Shown: piece by piece, positions 9,358-16,056 of the stretch
Layout of the letters: every line of letters begins with the position of its first letter
How positions within the stretch are numbered: position 1 is the stretch's first letter
Origin: Pontiella agarivorans
GTDB taxonomy: Bacteria > Verrucomicrobiota > Kiritimatiellia > Kiritimatiellales > Pontiellaceae
Direction of reading: 5' to 3'
DNA length: 64,000 nt
Assembly (NCBI RefSeq): GCF_034531395.1
Contig: NZ_JARVCO010000010.1
Location: forward strand, 62,001-126,000
Position numbers and translations under genes: made by a program
Notes under the pieces: model-generated
What the model was told of the DNA's origin: nothing
The model's database searches: none
What the model saw: only the letters and a program-made list of their open reading frames with translations

Positions 9358-9375
9358 AGTGTAATGCATTACACT
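9358..9375. promoter_or_regulatory. 18-bp perfect palindrome upstream of the EIIA-cyclase gene
   Basis: AGTGTAATGCATTACACT is perfectly self-complementary. It sits 34-51 bases upstream of the ATG at 9324, in a 70-base gap between two same-strand genes. Position and symmetry fit a dimeric repressor or activator operator. No regulator gene adjoins it, and no second copy was noticed in the window. Confidence 0.4.
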
Positions 9376-9394
9376 CCCTGAGGAACCGGCCGGT

Positions 9395-10585
9395 TTATAT
9401 TTTCCGGCTTTTCTTCTGAAAGACCAATCCCAGAAAAACCACAGCCATTCCGGGCAGCAGCCAAACACTCTGTCGCTCAATGAACCCCATCCAGAAAAAC
9501 GGCATGGCCAGTATGATGGGAACCCACAGGGTATAGAGACTTGTGACACCGTTTTTATTCCGGGCTATTACACGGTAGAGCATATATGCGGGAAAAATCA
9601 GACCATACGCGCTCATAAAGAGGCGATATCCGATTTCGCCGGCCGTCAGGCCCTGATACATCGGCAGTCCCTGCACAACAACCCCGATCATTCCGGCCGG
9701 GATTAAAAGAACAGCCAGTCCTTTTTTTCGGGTTCCAATGCCTGGAAGATTCCGGATGCGGTCGAAATGTACAGTAACAGTGAAAACCCACTGGCAGAGA
9801 ATATGAAGCAGTATTCCGATTGCGAGCAGCGGACTTAACGGAGATGTAATCCGCTCTCCATCTATTACCGTGTTGAAAATCCCGGCGTAACGGGTCGTCA
9901 GAAAAATCATAAACGGGAAAAAGAGCACAAATCCGATGCTGAACCCGAGCCGGCCTTTGGATGTGGTCTCCAGCTTCTGCCGGGCATGGTGAAACGTGAC
10001 ATCGAGATAAGGGCACAGCAGAAATCCGAAAATCATGACCGGCAGCATCCAGAAGGGTTCTGCGGATGGTTTTGCGGATTGCAGCAGGGCCGCACTGGTA
10101 CTCTGAAGACTGGATGAAAAGAAAGTTCCCAGTACTACCGTCAGACTGAGCGCAAGCAATACCAGTGCGGATTTCTGTACACTCCCGCGACGCAGTGTCC
10201 AGCCGATGAGTAATACAAAAGCACCGAAAACCCCAAGACCGCCGGCGATCCAGGTTCCGGGAATTTCAAGAGCCTGAGAAAGTAATCGGAATAACCAGAT
10301 GATCCAGTAGAAATGAAATGCCAGTGTCACGGCGGAAAACCACCAGACCGCCCCGGAATGCTTTTCAACAAAGCGAACGGAATCAGAACCCGTTTTAATC
10401 GTCCAGCCCATGGCAGCCGCGCCTATGATATTGGGCACAGCAAAAATCAGATAACCGGCCCACCCCATCTCACGCAACAGCAGAACCGGCAAAAACATGC
10501 CGATGCACCAGGTCCACGAACACGCAAGGTAAGCCCCCCAACGTGTGGAATCCCGTACCGAAGCTGAAGCCGCGGAAGTGCTCAT
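9395..10585 (-). CDS. polytopic inner-membrane protein
   Basis: A 396-residue protein made mostly of hydrophobic helices, about ten or eleven by eye, beginning with YLACSWTWCIGMFLPVLLL and YLIFAVPNIIGAAAMGW. It ends with the basic cytoplasmic tail LVFQKKSRKI. The Trp-rich first helices and PNIIGAAAMGW recall sodium/solute symporter-type transporters, but I cannot place it in a family. Its ATG overlaps the stop of the upstream hot-dog gene in an ATGA, so the two are translationally coupled. A palindrome copy (9733-9747) is read as LPGIGT. Confidence 0.8.
   Translation of the reverse strand: MSTSAASASVRDSTRWGAYLACSWTWCIGMFLPVLLLREMGWAGYLIFAVPNIIGAAAMGWTIKTGSDSVRFVEKHSGAVWWFSAVTLAFHFYWIIWLFRLLSQALEIPGTWIAGGLGVFGAFVLLIGWTLRRGSVQKSALVLLALSLTVVLGTFFSSSLQSTSAALLQSAKPSAEPFWMLPVMIFGFLLCPYLDVTFHHARQKLETTSKGRLGFSIGFVLFFPFMIFLTTRYAGIFNTVIDGERITSPLSPLLAIGILLHILCQWVFTVTVHFDRIRNLPGIGTRKKGLAVLLIPAGMIGVVVQGLPMYQGLTAGEIGYRLFMSAYGLIFPAYMLYRVIARNKNGVTSLYTLWVPIILAMPFFWMGFIERQSVWLLPGMAVVFLGLVFQKKSRKI
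9733..9747. repeat. 15-bp palindrome, copy 5
   Basis: TTCCAATGCCTGGAA in the polytopic membrane protein gene, read LPGIG. Confidence 0.9.
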
Positions 10586-11211
10586 TTACCTTTTTTTCTG
10601 CGCAGTCTTTTGGCCTTGTGATGCGCCTTGGGCGTTACATGAAAGGTTGCGGTACAGCGACCCACCCGCTTGGGTTTGGCCGGTTTTCCCCCCACCATTC
10701 TCGGCTGGCTTCCGCGCACCAGCGCCTGAACAATATCCATCCGAATGGCGATATTGAACTCTTTCCCCGTGGCCACCAGCTCATGAATATCATCGAGCGG
10801 AGTCATCTGATATTCCGCCGGACCCATGCAGGGGCGCAGAAAACGGTAATCCAGATGTTTACAAACGACGGTATAATCACCGCCGCAAACCTTGAAAATA
10901 TAGTTTCCGCCGGCAATTTCGGAATTTCCCAGCAGCGATGCACCGGCCATGGCGTTATACCAGTTTTTATTAAACCGGCGGAAAGGAAGAATCGCCCGAT
11001 GCTTTGTTCCGTCCGAGGCCATCGTCAAACCGGAATGGAAAGCATAGGGCAGCCAGATCATGGAACAAACGCGGTTCCAGAACACATTACGGGTTGAAAG
11101 TTTGGAAATATATGCATCCAGACGTTCATATAACGTCAGTTTCTGTTCATCCATTTCAGGAATGCCCGGCGCGTTCGTCGTTTCATTTTCTTTCTTATCA
11201 AGTTGTTCCAT
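10582..11211 (-). CDS. DUF4442 / hot-dog fold thioesterase-like protein
   Basis: A 209-residue protein. The middle, with MASDGTKHRAILPFRRFNKNWYNAMAGASLLGNSEIAGG, has the layout of hot-dog-fold DUF4442/PaaI-like proteins: a central helix flanked by beta strands. The N-terminus is charged and probably disordered, and the C-terminus is a strongly basic tail (KAHHKAKRLRRKKGK), possibly nucleic-acid or membrane-surface binding. It overlaps the downstream membrane-protein gene by four bases. Acyl-thioester hydrolysis is a family expectation, not shown here. The ribosome-binding site is weak. Confidence 0.72.
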   Translation of the reverse strand: MEQLDKKENETTNAPGIPEMDEQKLTLYERLDAYISKLSTRNVFWNRVCSMIWLPYAFHSGLTMASDGTKHRAILPFRRFNKNWYNAMAGASLLGNSEIAGGNYIFKVCGGDYTVVCKHLDYRFLRPCMGPAEYQMTPLDDIHELVATGKEFNIAIRMDIVQALVRGSQPRMVGGKPAKPKRVGRCTATFHVTPKAHHKAKRLRRKKGK

Positions 11212-11420
11212 AGAGTACTTTATCGGGTAAAAAAACCGTGCTGTTTTGCCAGCAGTTCAGTCGTTCTTTGATCCGTTATATTATAATTTTTCGGCAAACC
11301 GTTATATTCGCAGACAAACGCTTCACAGTAAACAACGAGCGCACATCTAATTTTAATTTTTCTCAGCCGGGCCGCGCCATGCGGTTTCAGGCCTTTTCAA
11401 TTACACTGCACCGGTGCACG

Positions 11421-12494
11421 CTACTCTCCGCTTCCGGCGGAAAGCTTTCGGCAATGCTGATTGAATGCTTCAAGCAACTGATCATGCGTGCGGTGTTCAA
11501 ATTCATAGTTCCAGACTTCGATATACCGCATCCCGAGCTGTTCAGCCTGTGTGAAAACGGAAGCATAATCTCCATCGGGAAAACGGCGGGCCTGATCCGA
11601 ACGGCCGATCACCTGGCCGTAGAGATCACCGGGAAATTTTTCGATTAATTCTAAAAGATCAGGCTGATACGTGCTTTTTCCGGAAATCCACCACATACCG
11701 ATTCCGACCTGATTTTCAAGCATCGGATCATTGATGATTTCCGCCATAATTTTTTCCGGAACGGCACGGCTGCCGAGCAATTCATGCACTTCGAACGCAA
11801 CCGCCTTATTATCAAATGCCCGCGCGGTTGACCGGATGGCAGTTAACGACGCCTCGGTCCAGATCGAAGCGAATTGTTCCTCATCCCCGGAGCTCAGTCC
11901 GGCAACGGAAAGTAATGTGCTGTGCGGCACCCCGTTGAAATGCCCTTCAATTCCGTTGCCGGTCATCTGCGGAACGTAGACCAGTTTGAGCCGTTCATCG
12001 GTCTTATAGTTTTCAGCCAACGCCTGCATCAACATCTTCAGGCGCTGCTGTACAACAGGATCCCAGTATTTCGGCATCGTTGTCATATATCCCCGAAACG
12101 GACACGCAAAGGTTTGCACCTTCATCTCCGACACCATCCATTCGGGGGTGTGCGACGCCATCGGTGGCCGGGAACGCTGCGGACGGTTGAGCGGTCTTTT
12201 CAGTTCAACAGCAGAATCGGACTCGACCGAGGTCCAGCCTGCATAAACCGCCAAACTCCAGTTTTTTCCTTTCGGAAGAAGACGAAGCTGCCGTTCAATT
12301 TCCGAAAAATCAAACCGGCCCGGTTCCGGTTCCAACCTGGCCCAGGTGGCACGAACGAGACCGCCCCGCAGCTCGGGGTGATCAACCGCCGCCCGTTCTG
12401 TCAGCATGCTGCAGTAGCATCCCCACGGTTTATCAATCTGCTCGGCGAACCCCTTCAAACTGAGCACCGCCATAATCAGGATTATCAAGCGCAT
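11421..12494 (-). CDS. exported TIM-barrel-like (glycoside hydrolase-like) protein
   Basis: A 357-residue protein with signal peptide MRLIILIMAVLSLKGFAEQ. The mature part opens with WGCYCSMLTE, then RGGLVRATWARLEPEPGRFDFSEIERQL, the layout of GH42/GH5-type barrels where a substrate-binding strand is followed by 'W..lEp..G.fdf'. Later segments (LKLVYVPQMTGNGIEGHFNGVP and GMRYIEVWNYEFEH) could hold the barrel-end acidic residues. No GH family can be assigned by eye. I prefer the second ATG (12494) to that at 12500 because GGGGA then lies 6 bases upstream. It stands alone between two gaps. Confidence 0.75.
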   Translation of the reverse strand: MRLIILIMAVLSLKGFAEQIDKPWGCYCSMLTERAAVDHPELRGGLVRATWARLEPEPGRFDFSEIERQLRLLPKGKNWSLAVYAGWTSVESDSAVELKRPLNRPQRSRPPMASHTPEWMVSEMKVQTFACPFRGYMTTMPKYWDPVVQQRLKMLMQALAENYKTDERLKLVYVPQMTGNGIEGHFNGVPHSTLLSVAGLSSGDEEQFASIWTEASLTAIRSTARAFDNKAVAFEVHELLGSRAVPEKIMAEIINDPMLENQVGIGMWWISGKSTYQPDLLELIEKFPGDLYGQVIGRSDQARRFPDGDYASVFTQAEQLGMRYIEVWNYEFEHRTHDQLLEAFNQHCRKLSAGSGE

Positions 12495-12588
12495 ATTCAT
12501 TCCCCACTTTCCATAGTACGAAAACGCAGAATGACGCTTTTTTATTATAGCGGTTAAAAAAAAAATCTTAATTTACAAACATTGGAAA

Positions 12589-13506
12589 TCAGTCGATATC
12601 TTCCAGATTGAACGGCGTCATCTGATAGACATAATAATTCAGCCAATTGGCAAACAGCAGATGAGCGTGCGACCGCCAGCTGACTTTCGGCAGTTTTGAA
12701 GGATCGTCATCGGGGAAATAATTGGCCGGAATAACCGGATTCATCCCCTTGGCCAGATCGCGCTCATACTCCTCTTTCAACGTCAGCGGATCATATTCAG
12801 AATGGCCCGTCACAAAAATCTGCCGCCCCTCCCGCGCAAGCACAATATAGATCCCCGCCTCCTTCGATTCTGAGATAATCGACAGCTCTTTAACCGGCTC
12901 AATATCATCGCCGCGCACTTCCGTATGCCGGGAATGCGGCGCGAGAAACCGATCATCAAAACCGCGGATAATCGCCTCTGTCGTGGTACGGACCGTATGT
13001 TCAAAAACGCCGGAAATTTTATTTTCCACCCCGTACTTAGGAATGCCGTAATGATGATAAAGACCGGCCTGCGCACCCCAGCATATATGCAACGTCGAAG
13101 TAACATGGTTGTTCGTCCAGTCGAGAATTTCGCAGATTTCATCCCAATACTGCACCTGCTCAAACTCCATCGTTTCGACCGGAGCACCGGTGATAATCAT
13201 CCCGTCATACTTATTCATTTTAATATCATTGAACGTTTTATAAAACGTCGACAAATGTTCCGGGGCCGTATTTTTCGGCTCATAGGTCGCTGTACGAATC
13301 AGGTCGACTTCCACCTGCAGGGCCGAATTCGACAGAAGCCGCAGCAGGTGCACCTCCGTATTCTTCTTAATCGGCATCAGGTTGAGAATCACCACCTTCA
13401 GCGGCCGGATATCCTGGGCCACTGCCCGGGATTCGGTCATCACGAAAATATTCTCCTGGTTCAGAACATCCGCAGCCGGAAGCCCATCCTGAATTTTTAT
13501 CGGCAT
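12589..13506 (-). CDS. metA: homoserine O-acyltransferase, MetA family (predicted acetyl-CoA specific)
   Basis: A 305-residue MetA-type enzyme that acylates homoserine in methionine synthesis. Numbering from the ATG at 13506 matches the family: nucleophile Cys142 (HICWGAQAG) and catalytic pair His235 and Glu237 (VTGHSEYDP). Residue 111 is Glu ([11 protein letters not shown]). In characterised MetA proteins Glu at this site goes with acetyl-CoA and Gly with succinyl-CoA, so I expect O-acetylhomoserine as product. A start 20 codons upstream is unlikely; AAGGAA precedes 13506. No SAM riboswitch was recognised upstream. Confidence 0.95.
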   Translation of the reverse strand: MPIKIQDGLPAADVLNQENIFVMTESRAVAQDIRPLKVVILNLMPIKKNTEVHLLRLLSNSALQVEVDLIRTATYEPKNTAPEHLSTFYKTFNDIKMNKYDGMIITGAPVETMEFEQVQYWDEICEILDWTNNHVTSTLHICWGAQAGLYHHYGIPKYGVENKISGVFEHTVRTTTEAIIRGFDDRFLAPHSRHTEVRGDDIEPVKELSIISESKEAGIYIVLAREGRQIFVTGHSEYDPLTLKEEYERDLAKGMNPVIPANYFPDDDPSKLPKVSWRSHAHLLFANWLNYYVYQMTPFNLEDID

Positions 13507-13566
13507 ATCGTTTCCTTCCAAAGCGCTCCCGGCATTCCGCGAATGCATGCAACCGCCGGACAGCAA

Positions 13567-14062
13567 ATACGTGATTGATCAAGGTGCGAAATATAGCGGA
13601 ATTAGGCAATTTACAAATTTTTTTTATAATTTACCCCATATCCTCTCCCTCAACCCCCAACAACGCCCCTCCGTTCGGGCCAGACCGAAAAGCCCCGGAA
13701 TTGACGCCCTGTATTTTCCACTCTTCGCAGTGCGCAGCACCTGCGATTTGCTGAGCCGGCAAATCAATCATATTCTCTTATCGAGTAATCAAAAAAGGAC
13801 TTCAATTATTTATTTATCATTTACCGGTTTTACGAAAGAGACGGGAAGGTCTCAAAAGCTCAACCGTTCCAGCCCTACAACCCTTAACTTAAGGCCATTC
13901 AGGACTGACACCTCTGGTTTTGTAGGCCCGGTCCCCGACCGGGCGCTTCCAAGGATTGGAACTCCACGCTGAAACAAGCCCTCGGCCACAGAGCGAGTTC
14001 ACGGAACTCGGCTACAGGAAAAATGTGCGGCAAAAGCCGACCCGATAGCGGTAAATCAAATG
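13567..14062. other. gene-free stretch with dispersed-repeat-like DNA
   Basis: About 700 bases between metA and the C_GCAxxG gene hold no convincing gene. The part nearest metA is AT-rich and probably carries its promoter. Around 13923-13961 there is GCCCGGTC/GACCGGGC, an 8-bp hairpin with a CCC loop, followed at once by a copy of the 15-bp palindrome. This looks like a short dispersed repeat unit, but a genome search would be needed to say so. The rest, up to the terminator at 14063, shows nothing recognisable. Confidence 0.5.
13947..13961. repeat. 15-bp palindrome, copy 6
   Basis: TTCCAAGGATTGGAA, intergenic, directly after the GCCCGGTC hairpin. Confidence 0.9.
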
Positions 14063-14096
14063 AAAAAAAGCCCGCATAAATAGGACTTCCGGGCTT
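14063..14096 (-). terminator. rho-independent terminator
   Basis: On the minus strand a 7-bp stem (AAGCCCG at 14068-14074 with CGGGCTT at 14090-14096) with a 15-nt loop is followed by seven T. It lies about 170 bases after the stop of the C_GCAxxG gene and could end that transcript. Confidence 0.6.
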
Positions 14097-14266
14097 ATCG
14101 TCAAGGTTGGGTACATCCCCCAGCGCAAAACACCATGCGAACATTGTCGTAATGGTTCGATGAGCCAAGGTTGAAAAATGCCACGGATCATCGACGATTT
14201 TTTCGATATCGTGCAGGCGGCACGTACGACCTTTTAATGACTTCTCGGAGCATAATCCTGACCGGT

Positions 14267-14680
14267 TTAGGCAAGCTCGGTCCGGTGATTCTGCACAATC
14301 GTATCCAACGCCCGGGCGCTCGCAAGAATCACGTTTCGGCACCCTTCAGCTTCGGTTCGGTGCACCTTCTTCAGCGGTGCGCAAAGGGTTGAACCCATCT
14401 CTTTTTCGAACAGGGCGAAATATTCCCTGATGATCGTTTTGTTCAGATCCGACTCGTGCCCGCGATTGCGGACAAACAATCGGCCAATGACCATGACGCC
14501 GCCGCTCAGCGCACCACACAGCAGCTCCTGTCCGCCAACACCACCCCCAAATCCAGCCGACATCACCAACGCCTCGTGCGGCAAATTCCAGCCAAACTTC
14601 TCATTCGCGGCATACAAAACCGTCTCCGCACAATTCAGATCCTGCCCCGCAAAGAATCCCGACGTAATCAGTTTTTCCAT
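14267..14680 (-). CDS. C_GCAxxG_C_C family protein
   Basis: A 137-residue protein of the C_GCAxxG_C_C family (putative redox/metal proteins). The defining cysteines are Cys17 (LNCAE), Cys55 in ELLCGALSGG, Cys100 (STLCAP) and Cys114 (EGCRN). The Gly-rich FGGGVGG before the second Cys is also typical. The molecular function of the family is not settled; a redox or metal-centre role is assumed. The start at 14680 is preceded by AAGGAAGGGG; a longer reading would run through the palindrome copy at 14697-14711, which sits immediately upstream of the ribosome-binding site. Confidence 0.85.
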   Translation of the reverse strand: MEKLITSGFFAGQDLNCAETVLYAANEKFGWNLPHEALVMSAGFGGGVGGQELLCGALSGGVMVIGRLFVRNRGHESDLNKTIIREYFALFEKEMGSTLCAPLKKVHRTEAEGCRNVILASARALDTIVQNHRTELA

Positions 14681-14696
14681 ATCTATCCCCTTCCTT

Positions 14697-14711
14697 TTCC
14701 AATCATTGGAA
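14697..14711. repeat. 15-bp palindrome, copy 7
   Basis: TTCCAATCATTGGAA, intergenic, just upstream of the C_GCAxxG gene's ribosome-binding site. Confidence 0.9.
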
Positions 14712-14785
14712 AGTTCCATAACAAATGCTAACTATTAATTTCAGTATCCATTCGTCATTCGCTTTTCAAAAAGGTGAAAACGACA

Positions 14786-14809
14786 AAAGCCCCGCATTCG
14801 CAGGGCTTT
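14786..14809 (-). terminator. rho-independent terminator
   Basis: AAAGCCC and GGGCTTT enclose an inner GC/GC pair. On the minus strand the stem is followed by TTTTGTCGTTTT. It lies 18 bases after the stop of the DUF2188 gene. Confidence 0.65.
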
Positions 14810-14826
14810 CGCCTACTTTTAAATGA

Positions 14827-15048
14827 CTAACCTTTAGGTGGATAAGGATCTTTTCGATATGTGCGCTCTTCACGAATCCGACCATCAGGACGATGAACAA
14901 ACACTTGACCTTTTTGAGGTTTCGCAAAGCCACGTGCCTGATCTATAGCCTCGGACTGAGTGCCCGCGAGCGATGAACAACGACTTGCCCCTTCTCGCTT
15001 AACACCCCATTGATCACCGTTTTTTACTACATGATACTTATTACTCAT
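14827..15048 (-). CDS. DUF2188 family small protein
   Basis: A 73-residue protein. The pattern YHVVKNGDQWGVKREGASR, then TQSEAIDQARGFAK and FVHRPDGRIREERTY, is that of DUF2188: a strand pair, one helix and a closing strand pair carrying a 'hr.dGri.e...y' motif. The function of the family is unknown. AGGAG lies about 8 bases before the ATG. It belongs to a low-GC group of short genes between the C_GCAxxG gene and leuS that may have been acquired together. Confidence 0.8.
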   Translation of the reverse strand: MSNKYHVVKNGDQWGVKREGASRCSSLAGTQSEAIDQARGFAKPQKGQVFVHRPDGRIREERTYRKDPYPPKG

Positions 15049-15073
15049 TCTTCAACTCCTGGTTTTAAATGAA

Positions 15074-15100
15074 GCTAGGAGGAGGAAACCTCCTCCTAGC
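15074..15100. repeat. perfect 12-bp hairpin
   Basis: GCTAGGAGGAGG (15074-15085), loop AAA, CCTCCTCCTAGC (15089-15100). It lies between the 34-residue gene and the DUF2188 gene. There is no clear T-tract on either side, so it may be an RNA-stability hairpin or factor-dependent stop. The left arm also contains AGGAGG. Confidence 0.6.
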
Positions 15101-15109
15101 AACTATGCC

Positions 15110-15214
15110 TTATACGTAGAAGCAGAACGGTTTCCCGTCGCGTCTGTACACTCGGCGCTTAGTGATGTAGTGCACAAAATATTTGCAATACACCTTGCGT
15201 TTCGGTTTGGCCAT
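15110..15214 (-). CDS. small basic protein, 34 residues
   Basis: MAKPKRKVYCKYFVHYITKRR starts at 15214 after a purine run (AAAGGGGGG) five bases upstream. The protein has about ten Lys/Arg, several aromatic residues and two Cys (C10 and C31), ending PFCFYV. It could bind nucleic acid. The frame stays open another 39 codons upstream, but that part has no good start. No family recognised. Confidence 0.5.
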   Translation of the reverse strand: MAKPKRKVYCKYFVHYITKRRVYRRDGKPFCFYV

Positions 15215-15359
15215 TTGGCCCCCCTTTGTGGTTATGCCACGTAAGAGTTTGGTACTTGACGCAATAAGCAGGAGCTGAGATAACGGACTGACTATTAGGG
15301 AGCTGCTGCTTACTGCATCGGCTCTTGTCATTAGTACTGGTAATACTTCTGACGCCGAC

Positions 15360-15391
15360 AGCTGTTAACCCTCGGGTTAACAGCTTTTTTT
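15360..15391 (+). terminator. strong rho-independent terminator on the plus strand
   Basis: AGCTGTTAACC (15360-15370), loop CTCG, GGTTAACAGCT (15375-15385), then seven T. No recognised plus-strand gene lies upstream, which suggests a short plus-strand transcript between about 15215 and 15360. On the minus strand it lies just beyond the stop of the 151-residue gene but has no T-tract in that direction. Confidence 0.7.
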
Positions 15392-15845
15392 ATTCCGACT
15401 CATGCATAGCTTCACCTCCTTCATTTTGATCATTTTCTGCTGGTTCTCCAAACCGAACGATCACGATCATTTTATCCTCATGAACTTCCGGCTCATAAGA
15501 AACTGTTTTATGAGAATAGGTAATTCCGTAATAATCCAAGAAGGCTTTTGCCGCTATATGGGCAGTTAAATTTCCAGGGTTATTTGCACTCGATGGACGT
15601 ATCTGTACTTTTGCTACATCACTTAGAGTTTTATCATTAGAGAATCCCAATGCCATAGCATTGTGGTTACGGTCATAATACAACTTTGCAAACCACTCCC
15701 CCTCACGTATCCCCAATTTTTTAAGAAGACCCTGAGATAACCCTATATGTCCCTGTTTCCGTATACTAACTCTCGAGACATAACTTCCCTTAATGTTCCT
15801 GAAACGTTCAAATTCAAACCCATCAATGATCTTTTCCGTTGTCAT
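15390..15845 (-). CDS. uncharacterised 151-residue protein
   Basis: A soluble protein I do not recognise. The segment VSIRKQGHIGLSQGLLKKLGI followed by LYYDRNHNAMALGF looks like a small beta domain with a central amphipathic helix, slightly reminiscent of swapped-hairpin AbrB-like domains. The C-terminal tail is acidic (ENDQNEGGEAMHESE). Base composition is clearly more AT-rich than leuS next to it. Its stop codon falls inside the T-tract of the plus-strand terminator. No strong ribosome-binding site precedes the ATG. Confidence 0.6.
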   Translation of the reverse strand: MTTEKIIDGFEFERFRNIKGSYVSRVSIRKQGHIGLSQGLLKKLGIREGEWFAKLYYDRNHNAMALGFSNDKTLSDVAKVQIRPSSANNPGNLTAHIAAKAFLDYYGITYSHKTVSYEPEVHEDKMIVIVRFGEPAENDQNEGGEAMHESE

Positions 15846-16001
15846 ATGCGCATCTGACAGAATTCTTTTCAGAACGTCAATATGAAATACTAAACAATTT
15901 GTGTTAACATTTAACTACACATACTACATATGGTGTATATATACTAATTAATACGTTTCTGAGATGTTATTAGGAATGTTTATAGATGTTAAATAAAACA
16001 T

Positions 16002-16032
16002 AAAAAAAGCCCCGCAGATGCGGAGCTTTTTT
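16002..16032. terminator. bidirectional rho-independent terminator
   Basis: AGCCCCGC and GCGGAGCT pair (one mismatch) around an AGAT loop, with seven A before and six T after. It closes the leuS transcript on the minus strand and would also stop plus-strand reading. The roughly 150 bases to its left are AT-rich and otherwise empty. Confidence 0.8.
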
Positions 16033-16056
16033 CTATTTGGTGTATTTCGCGGTTCC

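Noticed and set aside
13507-13900. SAM riboswitch upstream of metA
   Set aside because: None of the conserved SAM-I, SAM-II or SAM-IV core words could be found on the minus strand.
13899-14342. 147-codon minus-strand frame overlapping the end of the C_GCAxxG gene
   Set aside because: It runs through a terminator and repeat DNA, overlaps a real gene, and the translation shows no domain-like pattern.
15234-15363. Plus-strand frame open through an in-frame TGA, considered as a selenoprotein
   Set aside because: No ribosome-binding site, no SECIS-like hairpin directly after the TGA, and the peptide is unlike known selenoproteins.
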